From assembly GCA_017405805.1 (NCBI GenBank), contig JAFQZU010000014.1:55114-119113 (forward strand): a stretch of DNA of 64,000 nucleotides, given 5' to 3'. The position numbers were made by a program, and so were the translations under genes. Below the pieces are notes generated by a model. That model saw nothing but the letters and a program-made list of their open reading frames with translations, was not told the origin of the DNA and did not search any database. This DNA comes from Lachnospiraceae bacterium. GTDB lineage: Bacteria; Bacillota; Clostridia; Lachnospirales; Lachnospiraceae. Shown in pieces: positions 8,982 to 18,196 of the stretch. Position 1 is the stretch's first letter, and each line of letters starts with the position of its first letter.

Positions 8982-10099
8982 ACCGTCCACACTTTCCCGG
9001 CAGTGCTCTCGAGTTTCCCCAATTCCTCCGCCCGCTGCAGAAGGTCCGCAAGGCGCCGGTTCCCGCCCTCCGTCACTAGTCCGGCATCGATGACGCGGCC
9101 GCACTTTTCCACCCATTCCATGGCCTCCGAATAGACGGCGTCGGAGACCGGCGCAAACGGCTCTGCCGTGATCACGTGGGCGGACAGGCGTACGGCGGCC
9201 GGATAGTCCAGATCGTTGGTGTACACGACGCCGGCCGCAAAGGGTTTTCCCTGCCTCTGGAGCCGCCTGTAAACGGGGATCCCCCTGCCGCAGGAGGACA
9301 GGACCAGGATCTGCGGCTGCCCTGCCGGCGCAGCCATTTCGACGCTCCCCGTAAGGGCGTCATAGGAAGCGCTCTCCAGATTGTAGAGATCGCGGATGGT
9401 CTCGTCCCGCAGCACTTCTTCAGGCGTCCCGCAGGCGTAGATCGAGGCCCCCTTGACGCAGATCACCCTGTCCGAGATCTTCATGGCCAGGTCGATCTCG
9501 TGCAGGGACATGACGACGGTGATCCCCTGCTCCCGCGCCATCCTCTGCAGGATGGACAAAAGGTCCAGCTTATGCCGGATATCCAGGAACGAAGTGGGTT
9601 CGTCCAGCACGATGATCTCGGGCTCCTGGCAGATGGCCCGCGCGAGCAGGATCCTCTGGCGTTCCCCGTCGCTGACCTCGCCGTAGGGACGCTCCGCCAG
9701 ATGCCCCGCGTTTACCATTTGCAGGGCGGCGTCCACTTTTCGTTCGTCCTCCCCCGAGAGGATCCCCAGGCGCCCGGTGTAAGGATAGCGCCCCATGGCA
9801 GCGACGTCCCGGCAGGTCATCAGCTCCGGCCGCATGCCGGCGGTCAGCACCACGGCCATTTTCTTTGCAAGTTCCTGCGGCGAATAGGCCGCAAGGGGCC
9901 TCCCGTCCAGAAGGACGTCGCCGCCGACCAGGGCCAGCTGCCTCGTAATACTTTTTAAGATCGTAGACTTGCCCGACCCGTTGGGGCCTGCCAGCGTCAC
10001 GATCTCCCCTTTTTTTACGCCGATCTCAATCCCGCTGATCAGTGCCTTCCCGGCGTATCCCACGGCAGCCTTTTCCAGCTGCAGATAGCTTTTTTCCAT
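8978..10099 (-). CDS. Corrinoid/iron-type ABC importer ATPase with C-terminal extension
   Basis: A 373-aa ATPase of the FecE/BtuD family. Walker A GPNGSGKST is at 38-46, the signature is SDGERQ (143-148) instead of the usual SGGQ, Walker B IIVLDEP is at 162-168, and the switch H200 is present. Residues about 251-373 are an extra domain beyond the usual ~255 residues, with LVLSSCGRGIPVYRRL and VVYTNDLDYP; I do not recognise its function. The ATG overlaps the permease stop (TGATG). Together with the next two genes it forms an importer, most likely for cobalamin or cobinamide given the operon. Confidence 0.9.
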   Translation of the reverse strand: MEKSYLQLEKAAVGYAGKALISGIEIGVKKGEIVTLAGPNGSGKSTILKSITRQLALVGGDVLLDGRPLAAYSPQELAKKMAVVLTAGMRPELMTCRDVAAMGRYPYTGRLGILSGEDERKVDAALQMVNAGHLAERPYGEVSDGERQRILLARAICQEPEIIVLDEPTSFLDIRHKLDLLSILQRMAREQGITVVMSLHEIDLAMKISDRVICVKGASIYACGTPEEVLRDETIRDLYNLESASYDALTGSVEMAAPAGQPQILVLSSCGRGIPVYRRLQRQGKPFAAGVVYTNDLDYPAAVRLSAHVITAEPFAPVSDAVYSEAMEWVEKCGRVIDAGLVTEGGNRRLADLLQRAEELGKLESTAGKVWTV

Positions 10100-11139
10100 C
10101 AGCGCCTCCTCCGTATCAGCATGTAGATCACCACCGGTGCGCCTAGCACGGATGTAACGGTGCTGATATTGAGCTCCGTGGGCGAGAAGGCCATCCGCGC
10201 GATCAGGTCGCTGACCGCACAGAAGACGGCGCCCCCCAAAAAGGCGGCGGGGATCACGACGACCGGCTTCGAGGTCCCGAGGGCCTGCTTGATGAGAAAC
10301 GGCACCGCGATCCCGACAAAAGAGACCGGCCCCGCAAAGGCCGTCACGCAGGCGGACAAGATGCCCGAAAGCACGATGAGCTCCATCCTGAAAAGGCGGA
10401 TATTGACGCCCATGCTCTGCGCGTACGCCTCCCCCATCAGATAGGCACCGATCGGCTTGGAGAGGAGAAACACGCACACGGAGGCAGCGCCCACGATCAG
10501 CGCCGCCGTGCCCACGGAAGGCCAGTCCGCCCCGGAAAAGCTGCCCTGGGACCAGCCGTGCAGGTTCACGATGTCGGCGTCCTCCGCGAAGGTCACGAGG
10601 AACTCCGTCACGGCGCTGCAGATATAGCCGATCATGATGCCCGCGACCAGAAGCCCCGCCATCTGCCGCACTGCCCGTGATACCGCCAGGATAAAGGCGG
10701 TGGAGAGCATGGCGCCGGCAAAAGCCGCCAGTACGAGCCCCAATGACGATACGGCGCCGAAGCGCCCGACCACCAGAATCAGGACGATGGCGACGCTCAT
10801 TTTGGCGCCCGAGGAGATTCCCAGCACGAAGGGCCCGGCGATGGGGTTGCCGAAAAAAGTCTGCAGAAGAAAACCAGACAGCGCCAGCGCGCCGCCCAGA
10901 ACTGCCGACATCATGATCCGCGGCATGCGGATCCTCCGGATGATATTCACCTCTTTGACTTCGCCCTGCCCCGTCAGTATGATCTTCAGGATCCTCCCGG
11001 GCGGGATGCGGACGCTTCCCGAATTGATATTGAGGATGACGACCAGCACCAGGGCCGCCGCAAGCACGGCAAAAACCGCCGCATACCTGAGCCGCCTCCC
11101 AAGGCGCCTTTTTCCGTCCCTGTCTTCCACCGCTCTCAA
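10099..11139 (-). CDS. FecCD/BtuC-type ABC importer permease
   Basis: A 346-aa membrane permease of the FecCD family with about ten transmembrane helices. Family features are RIPRxR-like RIRMPRIMMSAVLGGALALSG, GNPIAGPFVLGISSGA and GPVSFVGIAVPFL. The start is TTG at 11139 after GGGAG; an alternative GTG lies three codons in. It sits 14 bp after the binding-protein stop and overlaps the ATPase start by one base. Probably moves corrinoids into the cytoplasm with its neighbours; iron-siderophore transport is the other common role of this family. Confidence 0.92.
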   Translation of the reverse strand: MRAVEDRDGKRRLGRRLRYAAVFAVLAAALVLVVILNINSGSVRIPPGRILKIILTGQGEVKEVNIIRRIRMPRIMMSAVLGGALALSGFLLQTFFGNPIAGPFVLGISSGAKMSVAIVLILVVGRFGAVSSLGLVLAAFAGAMLSTAFILAVSRAVRQMAGLLVAGIMIGYICSAVTEFLVTFAEDADIVNLHGWSQGSFSGADWPSVGTAALIVGAASVCVFLLSKPIGAYLMGEAYAQSMGVNIRLFRMELIVLSGILSACVTAFAGPVSFVGIAVPFLIKQALGTSKPVVVIPAAFLGGAVFCAVSDLIARMAFSPTELNISTVTSVLGAPVVIYMLIRRRR

Positions 11140-11153
11140 CCTGTCACTCCCTG

Positions 11154-12773
11154 TTATTTCAGCGGATCCAGAAAGACCATTTTCTCCGGATCCTCTCCTG
11201 TCAGCATGCCGTGCAGATCGCCGATCAGCTGCACCGCGATGTCCGGCGACTGGTACAGGTTCCGCTCCACCTGCCAGACATGGTTTTCCTTTACCGCCTT
11301 AAAATCCGTAAGGAGCGGCTCCTTTTCGATCAGCTGCGCGACGTCGGCGGCGGGCTCCTCGATGGTGGCGTTGTACACAAGATAATCGGCGTCCGAGGCC
11401 TGATTGTAGAACTCTTCCATGGTCAGGCGCACGGACGCGCTGGTCCCCGTCTTCCCCGACAGGCCTTCCAGGGCGTACCTTCCGCCCGCCAGGCCGATCA
11501 TCTTCGGAATATAGTCATCCGCTGCACGCACGATCACGTTTCCGGAGGAGGAGACGGAGAAGAAGGCCACGGTCAGCCCGGTATCCTCATACTGCTTTGT
11601 CTTCTCGAACGCTACCTCCTGGGCGGCAAAAAAGGCGTCCGCCCGCTCCTCCTGCCCCGTGAGCACGCCGTACAGCCGCACCCACTCGGTTCTCCCGAGC
11701 GGATGGCTCTCGGTGCTGGATGTGTCGATGAAAACGGGGATGCCAAGCTCCTCGATCTTCTCCTTCACCTCAGGCGCATGCAGGATCATCATGGATTCCA
11801 CGGCCAGATCGCAGTCCGAGGACGTGAGCAGCTCGTAGTCCGGGGCGCTGTATTTGCCGGCGTAAACCATTTTGCCGGATTCCAGGGCTTTTTTGGGCCC
11901 GTCGATATACCAGCCCGACGCGTCCGTGCCCGTGAGCTTCACCCGGTCCAGGGACCCCGCCGCGTCGAAGAGCGCCATGGAGGAGGTCGCCGCGACATAG
12001 ATGGTATCAGGCGTCCTGCCTAGGACGGTAATGTCCTTCGGCAGATCCTCCGGCGCCGCTTCCGCCCCTTCTCCAAACAGCAGATATCTGCCGCTCCCGT
12101 GCACGTCGATCAGGCGGTACTGCGCGCCCTCCGCCGACTGATAGGTATAGATGTCAAAAGCCTCCGCGTAATGCAGTTCCTTCTCTTTTGTAAGCGTAAG
12201 CCCTTCGATCACGGGCGGTTCCGCGGGGCTCTCCGGCGTCACCTGCGCCGCGGCAGCCGACTCCGCTTCCGTCACGTCCTGTCCGGCGTCCGCATCCTCT
12301 GCCGACGCCCCCTGCTCCAGACTGACACGGATGGTATACCGGACCTCGTGGGGCTCCGACATGGCCGTGGTGAGGCCCGTGATCTCCATGTCCTCATCCA
12401 GCTGCACCGGAATCCGGAACAAGGAGGTGGTCCGTCCCTCTTCCGACGCGTTCTCCGGCTCGTACTGCCGGCCGTCCGCCTTCACCCATTCGTAGTGCGG
12501 ACTGCTGAAGCAGATGAGCGCCGTCGCGTTTTTGTCCTGTACCGTCACTTCCGGGCAGGTGATCTTCACTTTCCCGCTGCCGCCCTCCGCGGCAAAAGAT
12601 CCCGGCACATACGTGCCGTCCCGCAGCGCGTCCGCCTCTTCTGTCGCCGCAGCCGCCTCTTCCGTCGCCGCGCCCGCAGTCTCCTCACGATGAGCGGAGC
12701 AGGCCGTCACGGTGGCTGCCAGCATCAGGCACAGCGCCGCCTTATAAATGATTCTTGCGCAATTTCGTCTCAA
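11154..12773 (-). CDS. ABC importer substrate-binding lipoprotein with extra N-terminal domain
   Basis: A 539-aa secreted lipoprotein. The signal peptide ends in lipobox VTAC with lipidated C25. Residues about 52-153 form an extra beta-rich domain starting DGTYVPG and ending AMSEPHEVRYTIRV. Residues 195-539 are a FecB/BtuF-like class III binding protein. The extra domain type resembles the C-terminal domain of the CbiK lipoprotein from the same operon. The start is TTG overlapping the cbiJ-E-T stop (TTGA). By position this is the capture protein for corrinoids; ordinary BtuF proteins are about 270-350 residues, so this one is unusually long. Confidence 0.88.
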   Translation of the reverse strand: MRRNCARIIYKAALCLMLAATVTACSAHREETAGAATEEAAAATEEADALRDGTYVPGSFAAEGGSGKVKITCPEVTVQDKNATALICFSSPHYEWVKADGRQYEPENASEEGRTTSLFRIPVQLDEDMEITGLTTAMSEPHEVRYTIRVSLEQGASAEDADAGQDVTEAESAAAAQVTPESPAEPPVIEGLTLTKEKELHYAEAFDIYTYQSAEGAQYRLIDVHGSGRYLLFGEGAEAAPEDLPKDITVLGRTPDTIYVAATSSMALFDAAGSLDRVKLTGTDASGWYIDGPKKALESGKMVYAGKYSAPDYELLTSSDCDLAVESMMILHAPEVKEKIEELGIPVFIDTSSTESHPLGRTEWVRLYGVLTGQEERADAFFAAQEVAFEKTKQYEDTGLTVAFFSVSSSGNVIVRAADDYIPKMIGLAGGRYALEGLSGKTGTSASVRLTMEEFYNQASDADYLVYNATIEEPAADVAQLIEKEPLLTDFKAVKENHVWQVERNLYQSPDIAVQLIGDLHGMLTGEDPEKMVFLDPLK

Positions 12774-14809
12774 CTTGTTTTACCCGTTTTCCCGGCGCCT
12801 CTCATCGAAAAGAGAAAGACCGGATTTTGTGCTTTCAGGAAGTGATAGGTCCCGAGCTTTTCCAGCCGCTGCACGCTGACCTGCGCGCACCGGACATCCC
12901 GCACCGGGAGCTCTCTTACGGCGGCAGAGAGTGCCGCCACCGTCTCCGCTGTGATGCAGTTCACCGCGATCCGGACGGCAGGAGCTGCCTCCAGTACGGC
13001 TCGCAGGATCTCTCCGATCTCCCTTCCGCTGCCCCCGATAAAGACATGCGTGGGCGCGGGGAGGTCCCGGAGGACTTCCGGCGCTTTTCCCTCGACGATC
13101 TCCATGTTCTGCAGGCAGAATTTGTCCCGGTTTTCCTTCAGAAGGCGCACGGCCTCCGGATTTCTCTCGATCGCCCACACCTGTCCGTCCGGACAGGCCA
13201 TGGCCGCCTCCACGCTGACAGAGCCCGTCCCGGCGCCGACATCCCAGATCACCGCCCCCCTGGTGAGTCCCAGGCGGGACAGCGAGAGCGCCCTTACCTC
13301 GGAGGAGGTCATGGGAACCTTCCCGCGGAGGAAGGCGCTGTCCGGGAGCCCGGGCAGGATCGGCTGCAGCAGCGCGTCTTTATGCCGGATATAGAGCACA
13401 TAGAGCCCTTTTTCCGTCACCTGCAGCAGTCCTTCGGGCCCGCATTTTACGATCTGCTGGCCCGGTCTGGAGAGCTCGTATCCATAGATCAGCTCCAGTT
13501 GTCCCAGGACGCCCTTCTCCTGTGCTTCCTTCAGGCGCGCCCCCGTCCGCCGCAGATCCTCCGGGCCGGACAGAAGCAGGAAACACTCGGGGTGGACGCG
13601 CACCTGGCCCGTCACATTGCAGTCGCGCCCGTGGGAGCTGAGGATCTTCCAGTTCTGCCAGGGGATCCCCGCCTGCGCCGCAAAAAAGGAGACGCAGGAG
13701 ACGCCGCAGAGGACCCGCACGGCGGGTGCCTGCTCCATTTCCCGTACCCTTTCCAGCAGGGAGGACGCGCCGCTGTAGAAGCCGCTGTCGCCCGAGTAGG
13801 CTGCGGCGGCGCGCTCCAGCGCCGGGTGGTCCCCCAGATACGCCAGGATCGCCCCGGCCTCATAGAGCGGGACCGCGGTCTTTCCGGCCAGAAGGCCGTC
13901 CTCCTCCAAGAGCCGGAGCACGCCGGGCGCGCCAAAAACCGCCTGCGCCTCTTCCAGCGCCCGCGTCACCTCGGGCGTCCTCGTCTCCGCGTACCCCGTG
14001 CCGATCCCCACGAGGGAAAGCGTTCTTCCGATCCCCGCATACCGCATGGCTTCCCGCAGGACCTGCGCAAGGGACATGCCGTCATAACGGGCGCCCCCCT
14101 GATCCGGCGTCCGGATCACGACTGCGCCGGTCCCGCACCGCGCGGCGGCCAGGAGTTTTTCCGGATAGCCCCCCGCGGCGCCGGTCTCCTTGGTCAGGAG
14201 CCAGTCCGCCCCGGTGTGCCGGAGCAGCGCGCAGTTCATCTCCTCGTCAAAAGGTCCCTGCGCCGCAATGATCTGTCTCCCGGAAAGCCCCGCGCCGGCA
14301 CAGGCCTCCAGCGCCTCCGCCGTCGGCAGGACGCGCGCCGTCACTCTCGAGGGATCGCCCAGCGCCTGCACGAATTTGCCGAGGTCCTTGCTGCCTATGG
14401 TGGACAGGACGTGCCCCGGCCGCCCGGCAAGGAGCTTTCCGGCCTCCTCCGCGCTCTCTGTAAAAATGACGTTTCCCTGCGGCTGCCCCGGCAGGGCCGT
14501 CTCCCGCTCCAGGCGCAGATACGGCAGGCCGCAGACGGCGCAGGCCGCGCGGATCTCCCGCGAGACGGCCGCCGCGTGGGGATGGGTCGCGTCCACGGCG
14601 CAGACAAAGCTGCCGGCGCGGATCATATCCGCCATCTCCTCCCGGTCCATTCTTCCCGTGTGCAGGGTGAGCAGGGGATGCGGGTCCATGACCTCCGCCC
14701 CGTATCCCGTCGCCACGCAGACCGCGCAGGGGATTCCCTTCTCCAGGAGCGCTTCCGCCGCTTTCCTTCCTTCTGTCGTTCCGCCGTAAATCAGTACCGA
14801 TCCGTCCAT
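12770..14809 (-). CDS. cbiET: CbiJ-CbiE-CbiT triple fusion
   Basis: A 679-aa protein carrying three successive activities of corrin-ring synthesis. Residues 1-255 are precorrin-6A reductase (CbiJ/CobK: LIYGGTTEGR, ATHPHAA). Residues 264-475 are the C5-methyltransferase CbiE (LVGIGTG, CGVSCVSFFAAQAG, SSHGRD). Residues 488-672 are the C15-methyltransferase/decarboxylase CbiT, with the SAM-binding DVGAGTGS at 523-530 and VFIGGSGRE. CbiE-CbiT fusions are common (CobL), but adding the reductase at the front is much less usual. It abuts cbiH directly and overlaps the binding-protein start. Confidence 0.92.
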   Translation of the reverse strand: MDGSVLIYGGTTEGRKAAEALLEKGIPCAVCVATGYGAEVMDPHPLLTLHTGRMDREEMADMIRAGSFVCAVDATHPHAAAVSREIRAACAVCGLPYLRLERETALPGQPQGNVIFTESAEEAGKLLAGRPGHVLSTIGSKDLGKFVQALGDPSRVTARVLPTAEALEACAGAGLSGRQIIAAQGPFDEEMNCALLRHTGADWLLTKETGAAGGYPEKLLAAARCGTGAVVIRTPDQGGARYDGMSLAQVLREAMRYAGIGRTLSLVGIGTGYAETRTPEVTRALEEAQAVFGAPGVLRLLEEDGLLAGKTAVPLYEAGAILAYLGDHPALERAAAAYSGDSGFYSGASSLLERVREMEQAPAVRVLCGVSCVSFFAAQAGIPWQNWKILSSHGRDCNVTGQVRVHPECFLLLSGPEDLRRTGARLKEAQEKGVLGQLELIYGYELSRPGQQIVKCGPEGLLQVTEKGLYVLYIRHKDALLQPILPGLPDSAFLRGKVPMTSSEVRALSLSRLGLTRGAVIWDVGAGTGSVSVEAAMACPDGQVWAIERNPEAVRLLKENRDKFCLQNMEIVEGKAPEVLRDLPAPTHVFIGGSGREIGEILRAVLEAAPAVRIAVNCITAETVAALSAAVRELPVRDVRCAQVSVQRLEKLGTYHFLKAQNPVFLFSMRGAGKTGKTS

Positions 14810-15589
14810 CTACTCTCTCTCCGCCTCATACCCACGGAGCGTGACCATCCTGCCGCCGATCCTCCTGGTGGAGGAATTGCCGATGAACACCGTGGTAAAC
14901 ATATCGACCTGTCTGTTCCTGAGCTCCTTCAGCGTGCAGATCTCCTTCGTCTCCCCCTCGCGCCCGATGCTGCGCACAGTCCCGCACACCGTATCCGGGC
15001 TGCGGGATTCCAGGAGGATATCGCAGGCCCGGGCCAGATAATCCGCTCTTTTCCTGCTGGAGGGGTTATATATGACGACGGCAAAATCCGCTTCTCCCGC
15101 CGCCCGCAGACGCTTTTCGATCAGGGACCGGGGCGTCATCAGGTCGCTGAGGCTGATCACGGCAAAATCGTGGATCAGGGGTGCTCCCAGCCGGGCCGCG
15201 CCGCTCAGCGCAGCCGTTACGCCGGCGATCACCCGGACTTCGATCCTCTCCTCCTGCGAAAGCGGCGCCTTCTGTTCCCGCTCATACTTGTCCGTCATCT
15301 CCAGGAGCAGGCCGGCCATCCCGTAGACGCCGCTGTCCCCGCTGCAGATGAAAGCCACGTCTTTTCCGGCCGCCGCCTCACGGATGGCCATCTCACACCG
15401 TTCGGCTTCCCGCCGCATGGGCGTGGAGAGCATCTCCTTGTCCGGAAACATGTCTCTCACGAGATCCACATAAACATGATACCCGATGATGACGTCGCTC
15501 TCCTCCATGGCGCGCACCGCCTCAAAGGTCATCTGCTCCGCCGCGCCGGGCCCTATGCCCACCACGGTCAGCCTGCCGCTTTTTTTCAT
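14810..15589 (-). CDS. cbiH: Cobalt-precorrin-3B C17-methyltransferase
   Basis: A 259-aa SAM-dependent tetrapyrrole methyltransferase that also carries out ring contraction in the anaerobic route. It starts with LTVVGIGPGAAEQMT and has the family motif FICSGDSGVYGMAG, typical for CbiH/CobJ. The ATG overlaps the cbiF stop as ATGA, and its TAG directly precedes the cbiJ-E-T ATG. The length is that of a single-domain CbiH with no fused extension. Confidence 0.94.
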   Translation of the reverse strand: MKKSGRLTVVGIGPGAAEQMTFEAVRAMEESDVIIGYHVYVDLVRDMFPDKEMLSTPMRREAERCEMAIREAAAGKDVAFICSGDSGVYGMAGLLLEMTDKYEREQKAPLSQEERIEVRVIAGVTAALSGAARLGAPLIHDFAVISLSDLMTPRSLIEKRLRAAGEADFAVVIYNPSSRKRADYLARACDILLESRSPDTVCGTVRSIGREGETKEICTLKELRNRQVDMFTTVFIGNSSTRRIGGRMVTLRGYEAERE

Positions 15590-16347
15590 TGTTCTTTTCC
15601 CTTCCTGTAGCCCGTGGTAAAGGACGGGTCATATAGTTTTGACCGCTCGTATCCGCTGGCCTTCACCGCGTCCCCGACCAGGATCAGGGCCGTCCGGTCG
15701 ATCCCGTTCTCCGCGGCCGCCTGTGCCAGCGTCGCGACGGTACAGACGATCTTCTTCTCATCCGGCCAGCTCGCCTTGTAGACGATGGCCGCCGGCGTAT
15801 CAGGCCCGAAACCTCCCGCGATGAGGCGCTGTCCCAGCTCCCGCAGATGCCCCGCGCTCAGAAAAATTGCCATCGTCGCCCCGTGGGCGGCAAACGATTC
15901 GATGGATTCCCTGTCCGGGACCGGCGTCCTTCCCGCCATGCGGGTGATGACGACGCTCTGCGAGACCCCGGGAAGCGTATATTCCAGGTTCAGCGCGGCG
16001 GCCGCCCCGCACATGGAGCTGACGCCGGGCGTGGAGTCATAGGGGATGCCGGCTTCGTCCAGAAGATCCATCTGCTCGCGCACAGCCCCGTACAGGCTGG
16101 GATCCCCCGTGTGCAGGCGAACGGTCATAAGGCCCTCTTTCTCCGCCCCCCGCATGACGGCGACGACTTCCTCCAGCGTCATCACGGCGCTGTCATAGAT
16201 CCTGCAGGTTTTTTTTGCGCTCTCCATAAGGGCGGGGTTGACGAGCGACCCCGCATAGATGATCACATCCGCCGTCTCGATGAGGCGCTGTCCCCGCAGC
16301 GTGATCAGGTCCGGCGCTCCCGGTCCCGCTCCCACAAAATGTACCAT
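15586..16347 (-). CDS. cbiF: Cobalt-precorrin-4 C11-methyltransferase
   Basis: A 253-aa SAM-dependent methyltransferase acting at C11 of cobalt-precorrin-4. Family motifs are VHFVGAGPGAPDLITLRG at the N-terminus, RLHTGDPSLYGAVREQ, and TPGVSSMCGAAAAL. The ATG at 16347 was chosen because homology begins there; the 40 upstream in-frame residues are Arg/Gly-rich and overlap cbiD. It starts four bases after the cbiD stop, and its stop overlaps the cbiH start. Confidence 0.94.
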   Translation of the reverse strand: MVHFVGAGPGAPDLITLRGQRLIETADVIIYAGSLVNPALMESAKKTCRIYDSAVMTLEEVVAVMRGAEKEGLMTVRLHTGDPSLYGAVREQMDLLDEAGIPYDSTPGVSSMCGAAAALNLEYTLPGVSQSVVITRMAGRTPVPDRESIESFAAHGATMAIFLSAGHLRELGQRLIAGGFGPDTPAAIVYKASWPDEKKIVCTVATLAQAAAENGIDRTALILVGDAVKASGYERSKLYDPSFTTGYRKGKEQ

Positions 16348-16351
16348 ATCT

Positions 16352-17551
16352 CTACTCCTGTCTCCCGAAGGTCCGGACCTCCTCCATAAAGGCCCGCGCC
16401 CGGGCCGTCCTGCCCAGTTCCCCCCACTTGTTGGAAAAAACGATCGTCTCCGCCTGCACGCCGCCATGGGACCAGGCCTCCAGGACGGTCTTGATCCTTC
16501 CGGTCATCTCTTCCAGGACCGGCCCGTCCAGGCCGCGCTCCTTCAGAATCCCCACCGCCTCGTCCGTGGTGACGCAGGACAGAAGCGCCTCCCTCAGCCG
16601 GCCATACTCCTCCCGGCCGATCGCGGGGCCCCGCCCCGTTCTCACGATGCCGGCCGTGATCTCTTCGAGGATCTCCATCCTGCGGTCGCCGTACCGGGAA
16701 TGCGTGTTGCGCACGCCGCCCGCCACCTTGACGAGCTTTCCGATGTGCCCGATCAGGAGAAACTTCTTAAAACCTGCCTCTGCCGCCATCTGCAGCGCGT
16801 CGCAAATAAAGTTGGACGTCGTCACGCAGGTGTCAAGGGAAAACCCGTATTTTTCCAAAAAGAAATTCTTCCCGTAATTGCCCGGCGCGGCGGCCAGGAC
16901 CGGAAGCCCCTCGGACCGGCGCACGCTGATCTCCGCCCGGATCGTGGCAAGGAGTGCCTCGTCGCTCATCGGATTCACGATCCCGCTGGTGCCCAGAATG
17001 GAGATGCCTCCCACGATCCCCAGTTTGGGATTGAAGGTCTTTGCGGCCAGTTTTCCGCCTTCCGGCACGCTGATCGTGACATCCATGCCGGCGGGACTGT
17101 TTATTCCGCCGTACTCCCGCATCTCCAGGGACACCGCCTCCGCGATCATCCTCCGCGGCGTGCTGTTGATGGCGGCGGCCCCGACCGGCTGGTCCAGGCC
17201 GGGCCTCGTGACGCGCCCGACGCCCTCACCTCCTTCGATCCGGATCCCGGGCTGATCCGACCCTTTTACCAGTGCCGCAATGAGAGCCCCGTCCGTGACG
17301 TCCGGATCGTCCCCGCTGTCCTTTCGCACCGCGCACCGGACCCAGTTTTCCCCCCGGCGGATCTCTTCGATCTCCAGGACAAGCGCCGTTCCGGCGGGCG
17401 TCCCGATGCGTACCTGCCTGACTTCACTGCCCGTCAGCAGCATTCGCGCCGCCGCTGCCGAGGCGGCCGCCGCACAGCTCCCCGTGGTGTATCCCAGCCT
17501 GAGTTTTCTGCCGCCCTTTTCTATATATCCGATCTCTCCCATGCCGGTCAC
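16352..17551 (-). CDS. cbiD: Cobalt-precorrin-5B C1-methyltransferase
   Basis: A 399-aa enzyme that methylates C1 of cobalt-precorrin-5B. The diagnostic N-terminal LRLGYTTGSCAAAA is present, as are GTSGIVNPMSD and a GHIGKLVKVAGG stretch. Length fits CbiD. The listed start is GTG at 17551; ATG at 17542 is an equal alternative, as the GAGGAA site lies between the ideal distances for the two. cbiC ends 6 bp upstream. Confidence 0.93.
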   Translation of the reverse strand: MTGMGEIGYIEKGGRKLRLGYTTGSCAAAASAAAARMLLTGSEVRQVRIGTPAGTALVLEIEEIRRGENWVRCAVRKDSGDDPDVTDGALIAALVKGSDQPGIRIEGGEGVGRVTRPGLDQPVGAAAINSTPRRMIAEAVSLEMREYGGINSPAGMDVTISVPEGGKLAAKTFNPKLGIVGGISILGTSGIVNPMSDEALLATIRAEISVRRSEGLPVLAAAPGNYGKNFFLEKYGFSLDTCVTTSNFICDALQMAAEAGFKKFLLIGHIGKLVKVAGGVRNTHSRYGDRRMEILEEITAGIVRTGRGPAIGREEYGRLREALLSCVTTDEAVGILKERGLDGPVLEEMTGRIKTVLEAWSHGGVQAETIVFSNKWGELGRTARARAFMEEVRTFGRQE

Positions 17552-17557
17552 AGTTCC

Positions 17558-18196
17558 TCACATATGATACATGATCGCGTTGCAGATGGCGGCGGCCACG
17601 CTGCTCCCGCCCTTTCTGCCGCGATTGCAGATATAGGGGACGCCGCAGGTCATGATCCTCTCCTTGGCCTGCACGACATTGACAAAGCCCACCGGCACGG
17701 CGATTACCGCCTCCGGACAAAAGCCCGCCCTGATTTCCTCCTCCAGGGCCAGCAGGGCTGTCGGCGCGTTGCCGACGGCAAAAATGAGCGGCACGCCGGT
17801 CCTTTCGGCCATCAGAACCGCTTTTCTGACGGCTGCGGCGGAGCGCGTCGTCCCCGCGTCCCGCGCGGCTTCCGCCACGTCCGCATCTGCAATATAGCAG
17901 TGCGCCTCGCCTCCGAAGCGCGCGAGCAGTCTCTTGTTGATCCCCGCCATGGCCATCGTGGTGTCCGTGACGATATGGGCGCCCCGCCTGAGGGCTTCCT
18001 CCGCCCTGTCCAGCACGCCCTCGCTGAAGGTCAGCGTGTCAAAATACTCGAAATCTGCCGTGGTGTGGATGGCCCGCAGGATCACATGCCGGTAGCTCTC
18101 CGGGATCTTCCGTCCCGCCTGCAGGAGCTCTTTTTCAATGATCGAAAAGCTCGTCTTCTCAATGTCCTGCGGCAGTACATGCTCAAGTTCCGTCAC
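17558..18196 (-). CDS. cbiC: Precorrin-8X (cobalt-precorrin-8) methylmutase
   Basis: A 212-aa isomerase that moves a methyl group from C11 to C12 to give cobyrinate. The hallmark segment VILRAIHTTADFEYF carries the catalytic His, and GNAPTALLAL and VGFVNVVQAKE are typical. The start is GTG at 18196 with AAGGAG six bases upstream, giving a 14-bp overlap with the end of cobD. Confidence 0.94.
   Translation of the reverse strand: MTELEHVLPQDIEKTSFSIIEKELLQAGRKIPESYRHVILRAIHTTADFEYFDTLTFSEGVLDRAEEALRRGAHIVTDTTMAMAGINKRLLARFGGEAHCYIADADVAEAARDAGTTRSAAAVRKAVLMAERTGVPLIFAVGNAPTALLALEEEIRAGFCPEAVIAVPVGFVNVVQAKERIMTCGVPYICNRGRKGGSSVAAAICNAIMYHM

Noticed and set aside
12755-15610. Plus-strand open frame of about 950 codons across the cbiJ-E-T and cbiH genes
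   Set aside because: Same Arg/Gly/His-rich shadow character; the opposite strand matches three known enzyme domains.
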